Below, one piece after another: positions 43,649-54,375 of a stretch of 64,000 nt of DNA. Numbering within the stretch: the first letter of the stretch is position 1; each line of letters begins with the position of its first letter. The notes below the pieces were generated by a model. It saw only the letters and a program-made list of their open reading frames with translations, was not told where the DNA came from and did not search any database. This stretch comes from Clostridium sp. BSD9I1. GTDB lineage: Bacteria; Bacillota; Clostridia; Clostridiales; Clostridiaceae. A program made the position numbers and the translations under genes. The stretch is taken from positions 186,001 through 250,000 of the forward strand of contig NZ_FYAM01000006.1 of the NCBI RefSeq assembly GCF_900185645.1, given 5' to 3'.

Positions 43649-44752
43649 TTGCAACATGGTGGAGATATATATACAGAGGGACTTCTTAAAGGAAGAGAGC
43701 TTATAGATTTTAGCTCTAATATAAATCCTTTAGGAATACCAGAAAGTTTTATAACCCGTATTGATGAAGCGGTAAAAAATTTAAATAGATATCCAGATGC
43801 TAAATATAGAGAGCTTAGATATAACTTAAAGGAATATATAAATAAAAGTCCTATTCTCTTTAATGATAAAAAAGAGCAGGATTTTGTAAAAGAAGAGTAC
43901 ATAGTAGTTGGAAATGGAGCAGCGGAAGTAATTGACTTAGTAATAAGCCAATTTAAGAGCATTTTAATTATGGCTCCATCCTTTGGGGAATACGAAGAAG
44001 ATGCCCTAAAATGGGAACTTAATATAAGATATTCTAAGCTTACAGAAGATATGGAATACAATTATGAAGATATAATGATAAAACTTTCTAGTGTAGATGC
44101 TTTAATAATAGGTAATCCGAATAATCCTAACGGTTCCATAATAAATAGAGAAAAGTTTAAAGCTATACTTGAGTTTTGCGAGGAAAATAATAAAAAGGTA
44201 GTAATAGATGAAGCTTTTATAGAATTTGTAGGAGATATAAATCAAAGCTTTGTAGATGAAATTAAAAATTATAAATGTCTATTTATAGTAAGAGCTTTAA
44301 CTAAGTTTTATGCAATGCCGGGAATAAGATTGGGTTTTGGATTATGCAGTGATATAGAATTTATAGAAAAAATAAAAGGAAGACAAAACCCATGGAATAT
44401 AAATTCCTTTGCAGAAGTAGCTGCAAAGTATGTACTTAAGGATAAAGAGTATATACAAATGTCCCTAAATTGGATAAGAGAAGAAAGAGATTACTTGACT
44501 AACGAACTAAATGCTATTACTTTTATACAAAAGGTTTATAAAACTCATGGTAATTTTATATTATGTAAGCTAAAAGGTTTAAGTTGCCATAGGTTCTATG
44601 ACGTGTGCCTACAAAAGGATATAGTTATAAGAAAATGTGATAATTATAAGGGACTTGGGAAGGAATATGTAAGATTTGCAATAAAAGATAGAAGTACCAA
44701 TTATATTCTCATAGAAGCTATTAAAAATTTAAATATAGATGAGGTGTGTTAA
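43649..44752 (+). CDS. cobD: L-threonine-O-3-phosphate decarboxylase
   Basis: A PLP enzyme of 367 residues, related to histidinol-phosphate aminotransferase, that makes (R)-1-amino-2-propanol phosphate for the corrin side chain. Marks: HGGDIYTEG, DFSSNINPLG, NPNNPNGS, IDEAFIEF and the PLP lysine in RALTKFYAMPGIRLGFG. The chosen start is TTG at 43649, eight bases after GAGG. The GTG at 43640 and ATG at 43643 sit inside or too near that site. HisC is excluded by the N-terminal HGGD motif and the context. Confidence 0.9.
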   Translation: MQHGGDIYTEGLLKGRELIDFSSNINPLGIPESFITRIDEAVKNLNRYPDAKYRELRYNLKEYINKSPILFNDKKEQDFVKEEYIVVGNGAAEVIDLVISQFKSILIMAPSFGEYEEDALKWELNIRYSKLTEDMEYNYEDIMIKLSSVDALIIGNPNNPNGSIINREKFKAILEFCEENNKKVVIDEAFIEFVGDINQSFVDEIKNYKCLFIVRALTKFYAMPGIRLGFGLCSDIEFIEKIKGRQNPWNINSFAEVAAKYVLKDKEYIQMSLNWIREERDYLTNELNAITFIQKVYKTHGNFILCKLKGLSCHRFYDVCLQKDIVIRKCDNYKGLGKEYVRFAIKDRSTNYILIEAIKNLNIDEVC

Positions 44753-44753
44753 A

Positions 44754-45491
44754 ATGAAATTTCTCAAAAATAACTTTAAAACTATGCTATTTTTAGCGCT
44801 TGGCATAATAGTTACAATTGCTCCAAATGCATATGCTATGCACATAGCAGAAGGATTTTTGCCTCCAGCTTGGGCAGGGATTTATTTCGTACTTTCAATA
44901 CCTTTTATAGTTATTGGACTTAAACACATAAGAAAGCAAACTGAAAAGAATGGAGATTTAAAAATGCTTTTAGGGCTTGTTGCAGCCTATGCCTTTATAC
45001 TTTCAGCTATGAAAATTCCATCCGTTACAGGAAGCTGCTCTCATCCAACAGGAACAGGTCTTTCAGCTATAATATTTGGACCATTTATATCATCAGTGGT
45101 AGGACTTGTAGTACTTGTTTTTCAAGCACTTTTCCTAGCCCATGGAGGGATTACTACTTTAGGCGCTAATACATTTTCAATGGGAATTGTGGGACCGATA
45201 GTTGCTTATCTTTTATATACTGTATTAAAAAATAAAAATAAGAAAGTAGCAGTTTTTACGGCAGCATGCTTTGGAGATTTAGCCACTTATTTAGCAACTT
45301 CCGTACAGCTTGCATTAGCATTTCCATCTCAAACAGAAGGATTAATGCACTCATTTATAAAATTTGTATCTATATTTTCCATAACTCAAATACCTTTAGC
45401 TATAATAGAGGGAATTATTACAGTTATATTATTTGAATTCATTTCTAAATATTCTTCTAAGGAATTAGAGATATTAGGAGGGGCAAGATAA
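44754..45491 (+). CDS. cbiM: Energy-coupling factor cobalt transporter, CbiM
   Basis: Substrate-binding membrane subunit of the cobalt ECF importer, 245 residues. A signal peptide ends AYA before MHIAEGFLPP; cleavage exposes the Met-His N-terminus that binds the metal in this family. GSCSHPTGTGLSAIIFGP and LAHGGITTLGANTFSMGI are family signatures. The ATG at 44754 follows GAGGTG. The stop codon overlaps the cbiN start by one base. Confidence 0.95.
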   Translation: MKFLKNNFKTMLFLALGIIVTIAPNAYAMHIAEGFLPPAWAGIYFVLSIPFIVIGLKHIRKQTEKNGDLKMLLGLVAAYAFILSAMKIPSVTGSCSHPTGTGLSAIIFGPFISSVVGLVVLVFQALFLAHGGITTLGANTFSMGIVGPIVAYLLYTVLKNKNKKVAVFTAACFGDLATYLATSVQLALAFPSQTEGLMHSFIKFVSIFSITQIPLAIIEGIITVILFEFISKYSSKELEILGGAR

Positions 45492-45790
45492 TGAAAAGAA
45501 GAACTTTAGGTTTAATTACATTATGTATTGCAATAATTGGATTATCTCTTCTTATTGGAACTGCTAGAGGAGGAGAATTTGGTGGAGCAGATGGACAAAT
45601 AGAGGAAGTTATAAGTGAAGTGAATCCAAATTATACTCCATGGTTTGAAAGTGTATGGACACCACCTTCAGGAGAAATAGAGAGTCTTTTATTTGCAGCA
45701 CAAGCATCCATAGGAGCGGGATTTATGGGATATTACATAGGAAAGAAGAAAAATGCTAAAGCTTATAATGGCTCTTGCCAGAAGGAGTAA
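45491..45790 (+). CDS. cbiN: Cobalt transport accessory protein CbiN
   Basis: A 99-residue small membrane protein with two helices and a short extracytoplasmic loop. Marks: GGEFGGADGQIEEVI and PWFESVWTPPSGEIESLLFAAQASIGAGFMGYYIG. It assists CbiM in loading cobalt. It starts at the ATAATG overlap with cbiM and itself overlaps cbiQ by 38 bases. Confidence 0.93.
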   Translation: MKRRTLGLITLCIAIIGLSLLIGTARGGEFGGADGQIEEVISEVNPNYTPWFESVWTPPSGEIESLLFAAQASIGAGFMGYYIGKKKNAKAYNGSCQKE

Positions 45791-46454
45791 GCTTGTATAT
45801 ATACATCCTTTAGAAAAGGCATGTCTTGCAATAATTCCTATAATAATAATGGGATTTGTTAAAAATCCCATTATTATAATTATAAATATTTTGATATTTA
45901 TAACATTACATATAAAAACTAATAATAACTTGGAGATAGTAAGGAAGTTTTCAATAGAAATTGCCTTATTTTCTGTGTTTTCATCCATTACTTTTGTGCT
46001 TGATTATGGATGGGGGTTTGTATTGGTAATAATTTTGAGAAGTATTTCTGCAGGATTATGTCTTTCTTTTTTTTCATTAACTACTCCCATAGATCAGATA
46101 TTTTATGTTTTATCTAAAAGAAAAAGCCTAAGGGATATATGTGATATAGCTAAGTCCATGGAAAGATTTCTTGTAGTAATAAATGAAGAATACAGCATAA
46201 TGTACAACTCCATGAAATCTAGGGGAGGATTTGACAGTTTTAGTTTAAAAATAAAGAGTACGGGAAAACTAGCAGCGCTTTTATTTGTAAATACAATGGA
46301 GAGATGGAAAAATATAAAAGAAGGAATATACAGCAGAGGGTATAGAGGATACATGCCTTATATTTCTAAGGAATTTCATTTTTCAATGCCGAGATTTATG
46401 TTTGTAATGATGTACGACTTAATTTTAATTACATTAGCATTTTATTTTAAATAA
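45753..46454 (+). CDS. cbiQ: Cobalt ECF transporter transmembrane component CbiQ
   Basis: The T component of the cobalt importer, 233 residues with about five helices. It includes the coupling motif MKSRGGFDSF and a second Ala-Arg-Gly-like motif, YSRGYRGYMP, which contact the ATPases. The start is either ATG 45753 (weak GGAAAG upstream) or ATG 45768; neither has a strong site, and coupling to cbiN may drive translation. The ATPase gene cbiO, which usually follows, is absent. Confidence 0.9.
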   Translation: MLKLIMALARRSKLVYIHPLEKACLAIIPIIIMGFVKNPIIIIINILIFITLHIKTNNNLEIVRKFSIEIALFSVFSSITFVLDYGWGFVLVIILRSISAGLCLSFFSLTTPIDQIFYVLSKRKSLRDICDIAKSMERFLVVINEEYSIMYNSMKSRGGFDSFSLKIKSTGKLAALLFVNTMERWKNIKEGIYSRGYRGYMPYISKEFHFSMPRFMFVMMYDLILITLAFYFK

Positions 46455-46475
46455 TTTATGGAGATGGTGGCTTAA

Positions 46476-47672
46476 ATGTTAGGAGTCATAGGTTTAAAGT
46501 CCAATGTGAAATTGGAGATAAGAGAAAAACTTTCTATAATACCAAAGCACTATGGAAGAGCCCTAGAGGGTTTAATGGAAGTCTGTGAAGAAGTGCTAAT
46601 ACTCAGCACCTGCAATAGAACAGAAATATATTATAACTCAACTAAAAGTTATGAAGAAGTAATTTTTAAGATATTTGAAAAGCTTAACTGGCATGAAGAT
46701 TATTTTAAGTACATATTTCATTATGAAGAAGAAAATGCAATAAATCATATAATGCAGGTTGTATGTGGATTTGATTCTTTAATACTTGGAGAAGATCAAA
46801 TACTTGCACAAGTTAAAGAATCGTATAAAATTGCACTAGAATATAAAAGCATAAAAAAAGATCTTCAAAAGCTTTTTCAAATGGCAATCACTTGTGGGAA
46901 GGAATTTAGATGTAAAACTGAACTCTATAAAGTGCCTGTGTCGTCAGCATCTATTTCTGTAAGTCAAGCAAGAAGAGATGGAGCTAAAAGTTTTATGGTG
47001 CTTGGCTATGGCGAAGTAGGAAGTTTAGCATGTAAATACATTATGTCAGGCAGCTTCGAAAAGCTATATATTGCAGTAAGAAATACTTCAGTTGTAAATA
47101 TAGATGATTCAAGGGTAAAGGTGATAAGTTTTAATGAGAGAGCAGATTACTATAAGTACGTAGATTCTATAATAAGCTGTACTTCTGCACCTCATACAGT
47201 GGTATATAGTTCAGAATTACCACTAAAGTCTCTTAGTATATATGATTTAGCAGTGCCAAGAGATGTAGATGAAGAAGTGAATTATATGGAAAATATTAAG
47301 CTTTATGATATAGATAAAATAAGTTTTATGAACGATGAGAATTGCAAAAGAAGAGAAGAGATAATGAAATCTAATATGGATATAATTCATAAATATAAAC
47401 AGGAATTTTATGAGTGGAGAAGTATTAAAGAAGTTTCAGGAGACATTTTAAAGCTTAAATCTCAAGGTGAAAAAGTATATAAAAGTAGATTGGAAACTTT
47501 TATAAACAAAAAGGATACCAAAGACAGTGAAAAGTTAGCTGAAGTCCTTTTAAAAAGCACTTCAGATGCTTATATAAATAGAGCTATTGAGGTGTTAAAA
47601 GAAGAGAAGCTGAAAGGCAGGTATGAGGAATGCTTGAAGCTAATAGAGAGAATATTTTACCAGACGGAATAA
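46476..47672 (+). CDS. hemA: Glutamyl-tRNA reductase
   Basis: First step of tetrapyrrole synthesis by the C5 route: reduces glutamyl-tRNA to glutamate-1-semialdehyde with NADPH. The 398 residues carry the catalytic cysteine in [27 protein letters not shown], and the NADPH fold [15 protein letters not shown]. The ATG follows GGAGATGGTGG. The 3' end overlaps the next gene by 43 bases. Confidence 0.95.
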   Translation: MLGVIGLKSNVKLEIREKLSIIPKHYGRALEGLMEVCEEVLILSTCNRTEIYYNSTKSYEEVIFKIFEKLNWHEDYFKYIFHYEEENAINHIMQVVCGFDSLILGEDQILAQVKESYKIALEYKSIKKDLQKLFQMAITCGKEFRCKTELYKVPVSSASISVSQARRDGAKSFMVLGYGEVGSLACKYIMSGSFEKLYIAVRNTSVVNIDDSRVKVISFNERADYYKYVDSIISCTSAPHTVVYSSELPLKSLSIYDLAVPRDVDEEVNYMENIKLYDIDKISFMNDENCKRREEIMKSNMDIIHKYKQEFYEWRSIKEVSGDILKLKSQGEKVYKSRLETFINKKDTKDSEKLAEVLLKSTSDAYINRAIEVLKEEKLKGRYEECLKLIERIFYQTE

Positions 47673-48298
47673 ATGATATGTTTTTATCTATTGTTTCTTG
47701 TAAGATAAATGTTTTAATAGTAGGAGGAGGAAGAGCGGGATTTATAAAAGCTAAAACTCTTACTGAAAGAGGCTGCAATGTTACGGTAGTATCTCCAGAG
47801 CTTTCCTCTGATTTTAAAACCTTAAAAGAATATAACAATATTAAATTTATTAAAGATACATATAAAAGAGAATACATACGAGATAAACATTTAATAGTTA
47901 TTGCAGTTCCAGAAGAATTTGCAATTGAAGTAAAGAAACATTGTGAAGAAGAGTTTAAATTGTACATAGCTTCTTATAGTTTTAGAGAGGGAATAGCAGT
48001 ACTCCCTTATCAAAGAAGTACTAAAAGTATGAGTTTTGCTTTGAAATCCATGAAGGCTAGCCCTAAAACCACTAGATTCATTGGACAAAAGCTTGAAAAA
48101 ACCTTAACGGAGTATGATGATTTTATGGAATATTCCTGTAGGCTGCGAGAAAAATTAAAAAGATATGAAAATAGAGAAGAAATACTGAACTTTATATCAA
48201 GTGATGATTTTTATTTCTCTTATACTAAAAATAAACAAGATTTAATACTTAAAATGTTTTTTGGAGATGATTTTAATGAATATAATAGTAGCTACTAG
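47630..48298 (+). CDS. Precorrin-2 dehydrogenase-like protein (siroheme synthase N-terminal type)
   Basis: A 222-residue NAD-binding protein with the fold [16 protein letters not shown] near residue 28, related to SirC, Met8p and the N-terminal half of CysG. It oxidises precorrin-2 to sirohydrochlorin, the substrate of the CbiK chelatase at the end of this operon. The true start could be ATG 47678, giving MFLSIVSC, instead of ATG 47630; ribosome binding sites are weak for both. The C-terminal part is divergent. The overlap with hemA on one side and hemC on the other suggests coupled translation. Confidence 0.8.
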   Translation: MLEANRENILPDGINDMFLSIVSCKINVLIVGGGRAGFIKAKTLTERGCNVTVVSPELSSDFKTLKEYNNIKFIKDTYKREYIRDKHLIVIAVPEEFAIEVKKHCEEEFKLYIASYSFREGIAVLPYQRSTKSMSFALKSMKASPKTTRFIGQKLEKTLTEYDDFMEYSCRLREKLKRYENREEILNFISSDDFYFSYTKNKQDLILKMFFGDDFNEYNSSY

Positions 48299-49145
48299 AA
48301 AGAGTGCTTTGGCACAAACTCAAACAAATCTGGTTATAAATGAGATAGAACAGAAGCATAATGTAAAATGTGAAAAGCTTTTAATAGAAACTACCGGAGA
48401 TAAAATACTTGATAGAACGTTAGATAAAATAGGTGGTAAAGGGCTTTTTATAAAAGAAATTGAAATGGCACTTTTAGAGGACAGAGCTCACATTGCGGTT
48501 CATAGTATGAAAGATATGCCATACGAGCTTCCTTTAGATTTTATAATAGGAGCAATTCCTGAAAGGGAAGATGTACGCGATGTTTTAGTATCAAGGGATA
48601 ATATGAGGTTTAAAGACTTGCCTAAAGGAGCAAAGATAGGAACAAGCAGCCGTAGAAGAGCTTCAGAACTTAAGCTTTTAAGGCCAGATTTGGAAATAGT
48701 TCCTATAAGAGGAAATGTTCAAACTAGAATAGATAAAATAGAGAAGTTAGGACTTCATGGAACTATACTTGCTGCAGCAGGGCTTAAAAGACTTCAAATG
48801 GAGCATGTAATAGCAGAATATTTCAATCCACAGGATTTAGTTCCAGCAGTAGGACAGGGAGCTCTAGGGATAGAAATAAAAAGTGGAAGCCCTTATATAA
48901 AATATATAGAAAACTTAGACGATAAGCATACAAGAATATGCGTAGAAGCAGAAAGAAGCTTTATGAGAGCTTTAAAGGGAGATTGTCATTCAACAATTGG
49001 TGCTTATGCACAAATTTCTGGAAGTGACATGAATATAGTTGGAATATTTGAAGTCAATGGTGAAGTTGTGAAAAAAGATATAACAGGAAACGTAGAGGAT
49101 TATATAAATTTAGGTAATAAATTAGCTGAAAAAATAATGGAATAA
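48276..49145 (+). CDS. hemC: Hydroxymethylbilane synthase (porphobilinogen deaminase)
   Basis: Polymerises four porphobilinogens. The 289 residues include [13 protein letters not shown], the substrate loop [29 protein letters not shown], and the cofactor-binding cysteine in [13 protein letters not shown]. The start at ATG 48276 has GGAG ten bases upstream; in-frame TTG 48261 lies inside that region. Overlaps the preceding gene by 23 bases. Confidence 0.95.
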   Translation: MNIIVATRKSALAQTQTNLVINEIEQKHNVKCEKLLIETTGDKILDRTLDKIGGKGLFIKEIEMALLEDRAHIAVHSMKDMPYELPLDFIIGAIPEREDVRDVLVSRDNMRFKDLPKGAKIGTSSRRRASELKLLRPDLEIVPIRGNVQTRIDKIEKLGLHGTILAAAGLKRLQMEHVIAEYFNPQDLVPAVGQGALGIEIKSGSPYIKYIENLDDKHTRICVEAERSFMRALKGDCHSTIGAYAQISGSDMNIVGIFEVNGEVVKKDITGNVEDYINLGNKLAEKIME

Positions 49146-49160
49146 CTTAAGGAGGAAATT

Positions 49161-50621
49161 ATGGCAAAGGTTTATCTTATAGGAGCAGGTCCAGGAGATG
49201 AGGAGCTTATAACTCTTAAGGCAATAAGAGTTTTGAAAAAATGTACAGCTGTAATGTACGATAGATTAGCAGGCCCAGGAATATTAAAATATTTAAATGA
49301 GGATTGTGAAATATATTATTGTGGAAAGGAACCGGGATGCCACTATAAAACTCAAGAAGAAATAAATGAAATGCTAGTAGGACTCGCTAAAAAGGGCCAT
49401 GTAGTTGGAAGAATAAAAGGTGGAGATCCTTATGTATTTGGAAGAGGTGGAGAAGAAGCCTTAGCATTAATTGAAGAAGGCATAGAATTTGAAACTGTTC
49501 CAGGCATAACTTCTGCTATATCTGTATTAAGTTATGCAGGTATCCCTGTAACTCATAGAGCTATTGCTCAAAGCTTTCATATATTTACGGGAATGACAGC
49601 TGAAAAGGCAAATATAAACTGGAGTGGGGCAGCAAAATCAAACGGTACTCTTATATTTTTAATGGGATTTAGAAACTTTGACATAATAAAGTCGAGGCTC
49701 ATGGAAAATGGAGTTAGTGAAGATACCCCTGCAGCAATTGTTATGAGAGGTACTACTTCAAAGCAAAAGAAGGTTATAGGAACTTTAAAGGATGTAAAAG
49801 AAAAGGCAATAGAGTCTGGTATAACTTCTCCTTGTATTATAGTTGTGGGAGAAGTAGTGAAATTCCATGATGAGTTTAATTGGTATGAAAAGAAGCCTTT
49901 ATTTGGACAAAATATATGCATAACTCGTTCTAAGGAGCAGTCACAGGAAATAAAAGAGAAGTTAATAGATTTGGGAGCTCAGGTTACTGAAATTAATACT
50001 ATTAAAATAGTAAATACAAATTCTACTTTAGATACATATAAGGATAAAATAGAAGATTATGATTATATAGCACTAACAAGCGTAAATGGAGTAAATGTAT
50101 TCTTTGATTATTTAATAAAAAACGAAATTGATTTAAGAAATATAAAAGCTAAGTTCTGCGCTATAGGACCTGCAACAGCTAGAGTGCTAAAAGCAAAAGG
50201 AATACTTCCTTTTATAGTAGCAGAAGAATTTGTAGCAGAAGACTTATTTGAGAAAATGAAAGAATATATAAAACCAAATGATAAAGTACTTCTTCCACGT
50301 TCTGCAAAGTCTAGAGCTTTCTTAAAAGAAGCCTTAACAGAAAAAGGCTGTAATGTAGATGAAGCACATACTTATGATATAGAAAAGGGTGCCTCACCAG
50401 AAGAGGGAGTTTTTGAGGAAGTGGATACGGTGCTTTTCACAAGTCCTACAACTGTGAGAAACTTAATTGATATGGTTGGAAAGGAGCAGGTATCTCAAAA
50501 GAGATGCATAGCTATAGGACCAATAACCGCAAAAGAATTAGATGAAAATGGAATAAATTACGAAGTGTGTGAAGAATATACTACTGAAGGAATGGTGAAG
50601 CACTTAAGTGCTAGCAATTAG
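49161..50621 (+). CDS. Uroporphyrinogen-III C-methyltransferase / uroporphyrinogen-III synthase fusion
   Basis: A 486-residue CobA-HemD fusion. Residues 1 to about 245 are the SAM-dependent methyltransferase that makes precorrin-2 (VYLIGAGPGDEELIT, GRIKGGDPYVFGRGGEEA, TPAAIVMRGTT). Residues about 250-486 are uroporphyrinogen-III synthase (ICITRSKEQ, ALTSVNGVNVFFDYL, LLPRSAKSR, LFTSPTTVRN). The fusion lets cyclised uroporphyrinogen III pass directly to the first methylation. It is common in clostridia. The ATG follows AAGGAGG. Confidence 0.95.
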   Translation: MAKVYLIGAGPGDEELITLKAIRVLKKCTAVMYDRLAGPGILKYLNEDCEIYYCGKEPGCHYKTQEEINEMLVGLAKKGHVVGRIKGGDPYVFGRGGEEALALIEEGIEFETVPGITSAISVLSYAGIPVTHRAIAQSFHIFTGMTAEKANINWSGAAKSNGTLIFLMGFRNFDIIKSRLMENGVSEDTPAAIVMRGTTSKQKKVIGTLKDVKEKAIESGITSPCIIVVGEVVKFHDEFNWYEKKPLFGQNICITRSKEQSQEIKEKLIDLGAQVTEINTIKIVNTNSTLDTYKDKIEDYDYIALTSVNGVNVFFDYLIKNEIDLRNIKAKFCAIGPATARVLKAKGILPFIVAEEFVAEDLFEKMKEYIKPNDKVLLPRSAKSRAFLKEALTEKGCNVDEAHTYDIEKGASPEEGVFEEVDTVLFTSPTTVRNLIDMVGKEQVSQKRCIAIGPITAKELDENGINYEVCEEYTTEGMVKHLSASN

Positions 50622-50683
50622 GTCTAAGGTACTAGGAGTTATTTAGTAACTAGTGATGATTAAAATGAAAGAAGGGTTTTGTT

Positions 50684-51652
50684 TTGTTTAGAAGACATAG
50701 AAGACTTAGAAAAAATGAATCCATAAGAAGTATGGTTAGAGAAACGGTTTTAATGCCAGAAGATTTTATATATCCATTATTTGTAGTTGAGGGAGACAAT
50801 ATAAAAAGAGAAATAAGTTCCCTTCCAGGAAATTATCATTATTCTCTAGATAGGTTACCAGAAGCTATAAAAGAAGTTGAAGAAGCTGGAGTAAGAGGAG
50901 TAATCCTATTTGGAATACCTGATCATAAAGATGAAATAGGATCAGGGGCTTTTAACAGTGAAGGAATAATTCAAAAGGCTGTAAGAAAAATAAAGGAAAT
51001 ATCTAAAGATATTTATGTTATAACAGATGTATGCATGTGTGAATACACAAGTCATGGACATTGTGGAATAATTCATGATCATGATGTGGATAATGATGAA
51101 ACTTTAGAATACATAGGAAAAGTTGCATTATCTCATGTTGAAGCAGGTGTTGATATGGTAGCACCATCTGATATGATGGATGGAAGAATTCAAATTATTA
51201 GAGATGTATTAGATGATGCTGGATATAAGAATGTGCCAATAATGGCTTATAGTGCAAAGTACTCATCAGCTTTCTATGGTCCTTTTAGAGAAGCAGCAGG
51301 ATCAGCACCAGAATTTGGTGATAGAAAGAGCTATCAAATGGATCCAGCAAATCTAAGAGAAGCAATGCTTGAAATAGAAGATGATATAAATGAAGGAGCA
51401 GACATAATAATGGTTAAACCAGCTCTTTCATATTTAGATGTTATAAGATGGGCAAGAGATAGATATGATCATCCAATAGCAGCGTATAGTGTAAGCGGCG
51501 AATATGCTATGGTGAAGGCAGGAGCAAAGCTTGGATATATAGACGAAAAGAAAATAGCATTAGAAATGCTAACTTCTATAAAAAGAGCTGGAGCAGACAT
51601 GATTATAACTTACTACGCAGTAGAAGCAAGCCGTTGGATTAAGAATAGTTAG
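50684..51652 (+). CDS. hemB: Delta-aminolevulinic acid dehydratase (porphobilinogen synthase)
   Basis: Condenses two 5-aminolevulinates. The 322 residues include the Cys-rich zinc motif [14 protein letters not shown], so this is the zinc-dependent type. The Schiff-base lysines are in [14 protein letters not shown] and [12 protein letters not shown]. The start is TTG 50684, seven bases after AAGGG. The gap to hemL holds a dispersed hairpin element. Confidence 0.95.
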   Translation: MFRRHRRLRKNESIRSMVRETVLMPEDFIYPLFVVEGDNIKREISSLPGNYHYSLDRLPEAIKEVEEAGVRGVILFGIPDHKDEIGSGAFNSEGIIQKAVRKIKEISKDIYVITDVCMCEYTSHGHCGIIHDHDVDNDETLEYIGKVALSHVEAGVDMVAPSDMMDGRIQIIRDVLDDAGYKNVPIMAYSAKYSSAFYGPFREAAGSAPEFGDRKSYQMDPANLREAMLEIEDDINEGADIIMVKPALSYLDVIRWARDRYDHPIAAYSVSGEYAMVKAGAKLGYIDEKKIALEMLTSIKRAGADMIITYYAVEASRWIKNS

Positions 51653-51733
51653 CCAGCATTCAGTAACCAGTGACTAAAGAATGTAGAAACTTTGCTATGT
51701 AAAGTTTCATCCAAGACTGGTAACTGGTTACTT
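51653..51733. repeat. Dispersed hairpin element, copy 2
   Basis: The element begins after the hemB stop and lies before the hemL ribosome binding site. The left arm has CAGTAACCAGTGACT; the right arm has ACTGGTAACTGGTTACTT. The centre ATGTA-GAAACTTT-GCTATGT-AAAGTTTC-ATCCA (51681-51713) has a perfect 8-bp stem. The stem differs from copy 1 while pairing and flanks are kept. Confidence 0.65.
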
Positions 51734-51756
51734 AAAAGAAAGAGGTGTAACGTAGA

Positions 51757-53025
51757 GTGAGAAATCTTGAGATATTTAGAGAATCAGAAAAATACATGCC
51801 TGGTGGAGTTAATAGCCCTGTTAGAGCTTTTAAAAGTGTAGGTATGAATCCTCCAATACTTAAAAGTGGTCATGGTTCAAGAGTTGTAGACGAGGAAGGT
51901 AATGAATACATAGATTTTGTAGCTTCTTGGGGACCTATGATACTTGGACATAATGATGAAGATGTAATAAAGGCAATAGAAGGTATGCTTAAAAACGCAA
52001 TAAGCTTTGGAGCGCCTACAGAAATTGAACTTAAACTTGCAAAGCATATGTGTGAAACCTTAGATAATATAGATATGATAAGAATGGTAAACTCAGGAAC
52101 AGAAGCTACTATGAGTGCTATAAAGCTTGCTCGTGGATACACTAAAAGAGATAAAATAATAAAATTTGCAGGATGTTATCATGGACATTTTGATGGATTT
52201 TTAGTAGAAGCAGGTTCAGGAGTTTTAACAGAAGGGATACCAGGTTCCCCTGGGGTGCCAGAAGCAAGTGTGAAAAACACTTTAATTGCACAGTATAATG
52301 ATTTAGCAAGTGTTAAAATGCTCTTTGAAAAAGAGGGAAATGAAATTGCAGCAATAATTGTAGAACCTGTAGCGGGTAATATGGGAGTAGTACCTGCAAA
52401 GCTAGAATTTTTAAAAGGTATGAGACAGCTTTGTGATCAGTATGGAAGCCTTTTAATATTTGATGAGGTAATGTCAGGATTTAGAGTAGCTTACAAGGGA
52501 GCTCAAAGCTTATATGGTGTAAAACCTGATTTAACTACATTTGCAAAGATAATGGGGGGTGGACTTCCAACTGGTGCTTATGGTGGTAGAAGAGAAATTA
52601 TGAGTCAGCTTTCCCCTATGGGACCTGTTTATCAAGCAGGAACCATGTCAGGAAATCCAGTGGTTATGGCAGCTGGGTTTGCAGCGCTTACAAAGCTTTA
52701 TAAAAACCCTAAGTATTATGAACATATTGAAGAAATAGGAACACTTCTTAAAAAAGGTGTAGAAGAAATTGCAAAGGAAAAAGGTCTTCCTGTAGTAGTA
52801 AATAGGTGTGGTGGAATGATTACCTTATTCTTTACAAAGAAAGATAAAGTTGAGTATTATGAAGATGTTAAAACCTGTGACACAGACCTTTTCACAAGAT
52901 ACTTTAAGCACATGCTTGAAAATGGAATATATCTTCCACCTTCACAATTTGAAGCTATGTTTATTGGAGTTAAACATAGCAGAGAAGATATAGAAAAATT
53001 CCTAGATGCTTTAAGAAAGTTTTAA
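51757..53025 (+). CDS. hemL: Glutamate-1-semialdehyde 2,1-aminomutase
   Basis: Converts glutamate-1-semialdehyde to 5-aminolevulinate. The 422 residues include [44 protein letters not shown] and the PLP lysine in [21 protein letters not shown] start with AGAGGTG upstream. With hemA, B, C and the CobA-HemD fusion it gives all steps from glutamyl-tRNA to precorrin-2 within the operon. Confidence 0.96.
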   Translation: MRNLEIFRESEKYMPGGVNSPVRAFKSVGMNPPILKSGHGSRVVDEEGNEYIDFVASWGPMILGHNDEDVIKAIEGMLKNAISFGAPTEIELKLAKHMCETLDNIDMIRMVNSGTEATMSAIKLARGYTKRDKIIKFAGCYHGHFDGFLVEAGSGVLTEGIPGSPGVPEASVKNTLIAQYNDLASVKMLFEKEGNEIAAIIVEPVAGNMGVVPAKLEFLKGMRQLCDQYGSLLIFDEVMSGFRVAYKGAQSLYGVKPDLTTFAKIMGGGLPTGAYGGRREIMSQLSPMGPVYQAGTMSGNPVVMAAGFAALTKLYKNPKYYEHIEEIGTLLKKGVEEIAKEKGLPVVVNRCGGMITLFFTKKDKVEYYEDVKTCDTDLFTRYFKHMLENGIYLPPSQFEAMFIGVKHSREDIEKFLDALRKF

Positions 53026-53037
53026 CGGGTGTCTAAT

Positions 53038-54357
53038 ATGAAAGCTATAATGATATCTTCAAATAGCAGTGGTGGTGGAAAGACCACCGCTACATTAGGA
53101 CTTATGAGAGCCTTTATGAAAAGGGGAAATGAGGTTCAAGGTTATAAAGTTGGGCCTGACTATATAGATCCTGCTTTTCATAGTCGCATAACAGGTAAAA
53201 CCTCAAGAAATTTGGATTTATATCTTATGGGTGAAGAGGGCACTAAAGCTTCCTTTAGCAGAGGAAAAGGAAATTTAGGAATAGTAGAAGGAGTTATGGG
53301 ACTTTACGATGGCAAGGGAATAGACTCTAAATATTCCACTGCTCATGTGGCGAAAGTCTTAAACCTTCCTATAGTGCTTATAATTTCTCCCAAAGCACAA
53401 AGTGCTACTTTATGTGCAGAAATAAATGGACTTATAAATTTTGAAAATGCAAATATAAAAGGCGTTATATTAAATAATATTTCTGAAAGTTACTTTAAGC
53501 TTTTAAAAGCTGCTATAGAATATAACTGTAATATCAAGGTATTTGGATACATCCCAAAAGAAGAGAGCTTAAAGCTTGGGAGCAGACACTTAGGACTTAT
53601 ACAAAGTAGTGAAATAGATGATTTAGAAGAAAAGATTGAGTTATGTAGTGAGCTTATAGAAAAACATGTAAATCTTGATGAGCTTTTGCAAGAGTTTAGT
53701 GAAGTGGAAAGTTATGAAGATAAGTTTCATATAGAAAATAAAAACTTAAATATAGCTGTAGCATATGATAAAGCATTTAGTTTTTATTATAAGGAAAATC
53801 TAGAACTCTTAGAAGAAGCCGGAAAGATAACTTATTTCAGTCCTTTAGAGGATAAGAAACTTCCTGAAAATACAGATTTTGTTTACATAGGTGGAGGATA
53901 CCCTGAAGTATTTATAGAGCAATTAAGTGATAATAAGGAACTTATTTGTGATATTAAAGATAAGCTTCAAAAGGGTACAAGATGCTATGCAGAATGTGGT
54001 GGACTTATGTATCTTACAGAAGCAATAGAAACTAAAGAAAACAATTTAAATACCGTAGAATTTTTTAATGGAAAATCAGTTATGACAACAAAACTGCAAA
54101 ACTTTGGCTATGCTGAAATAGCTATAGATAAAGAAAACAGTATTTTACCTAAAGGAACAAAAATAAACTGCCATGAATTTCATAAATCATATATAGATAG
54201 CAGTGAAGAAAAGATATATAAACTGACGAAAACTATGTATGATGGTACTGAAAAGAATTGGACATGCGGTTATATAAAAAATAATACACTAGGCGGTTAT
54301 GCACATGTACATTTCTTTGGGAACTTAGAGTTTTTAGAATATCTGCTAAAAAATTAA
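53038..54357 (+). CDS. cbiA: Cobyrinic acid a,c-diamide synthase
   Basis: A 439-residue glutamine amidotransferase that amidates side chains a and c. The P-loop is SNSSGGGKTTAT. Further marks are GYKVGPDYIDPAFHSRITGK and the C-terminal amidotransferase nucleophile in YAECGGLMYLTE with the partner histidine in AHVHF. The start at ATG 53038 lies eight bases after GGGTG; the GTG at 53029 is that site itself. It follows hemL by 12 bases. Confidence 0.95.
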   Translation: MKAIMISSNSSGGGKTTATLGLMRAFMKRGNEVQGYKVGPDYIDPAFHSRITGKTSRNLDLYLMGEEGTKASFSRGKGNLGIVEGVMGLYDGKGIDSKYSTAHVAKVLNLPIVLIISPKAQSATLCAEINGLINFENANIKGVILNNISESYFKLLKAAIEYNCNIKVFGYIPKEESLKLGSRHLGLIQSSEIDDLEEKIELCSELIEKHVNLDELLQEFSEVESYEDKFHIENKNLNIAVAYDKAFSFYYKENLELLEEAGKITYFSPLEDKKLPENTDFVYIGGGYPEVFIEQLSDNKELICDIKDKLQKGTRCYAECGGLMYLTEAIETKENNLNTVEFFNGKSVMTTKLQNFGYAEIAIDKENSILPKGTKINCHEFHKSYIDSSEEKIYKLTKTMYDGTEKNWTCGYIKNNTLGGYAHVHFFGNLEFLEYLLKN

Positions 54358-54375
54358 AGGGTGGTGTTTTTATCA

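Noticed and set aside
47630-47672. Frameshifted fusion of hemA and the precorrin-2 dehydrogenase
   Set aside because: Both proteins are full length with their own starts; a short overlap is normal in this operon.
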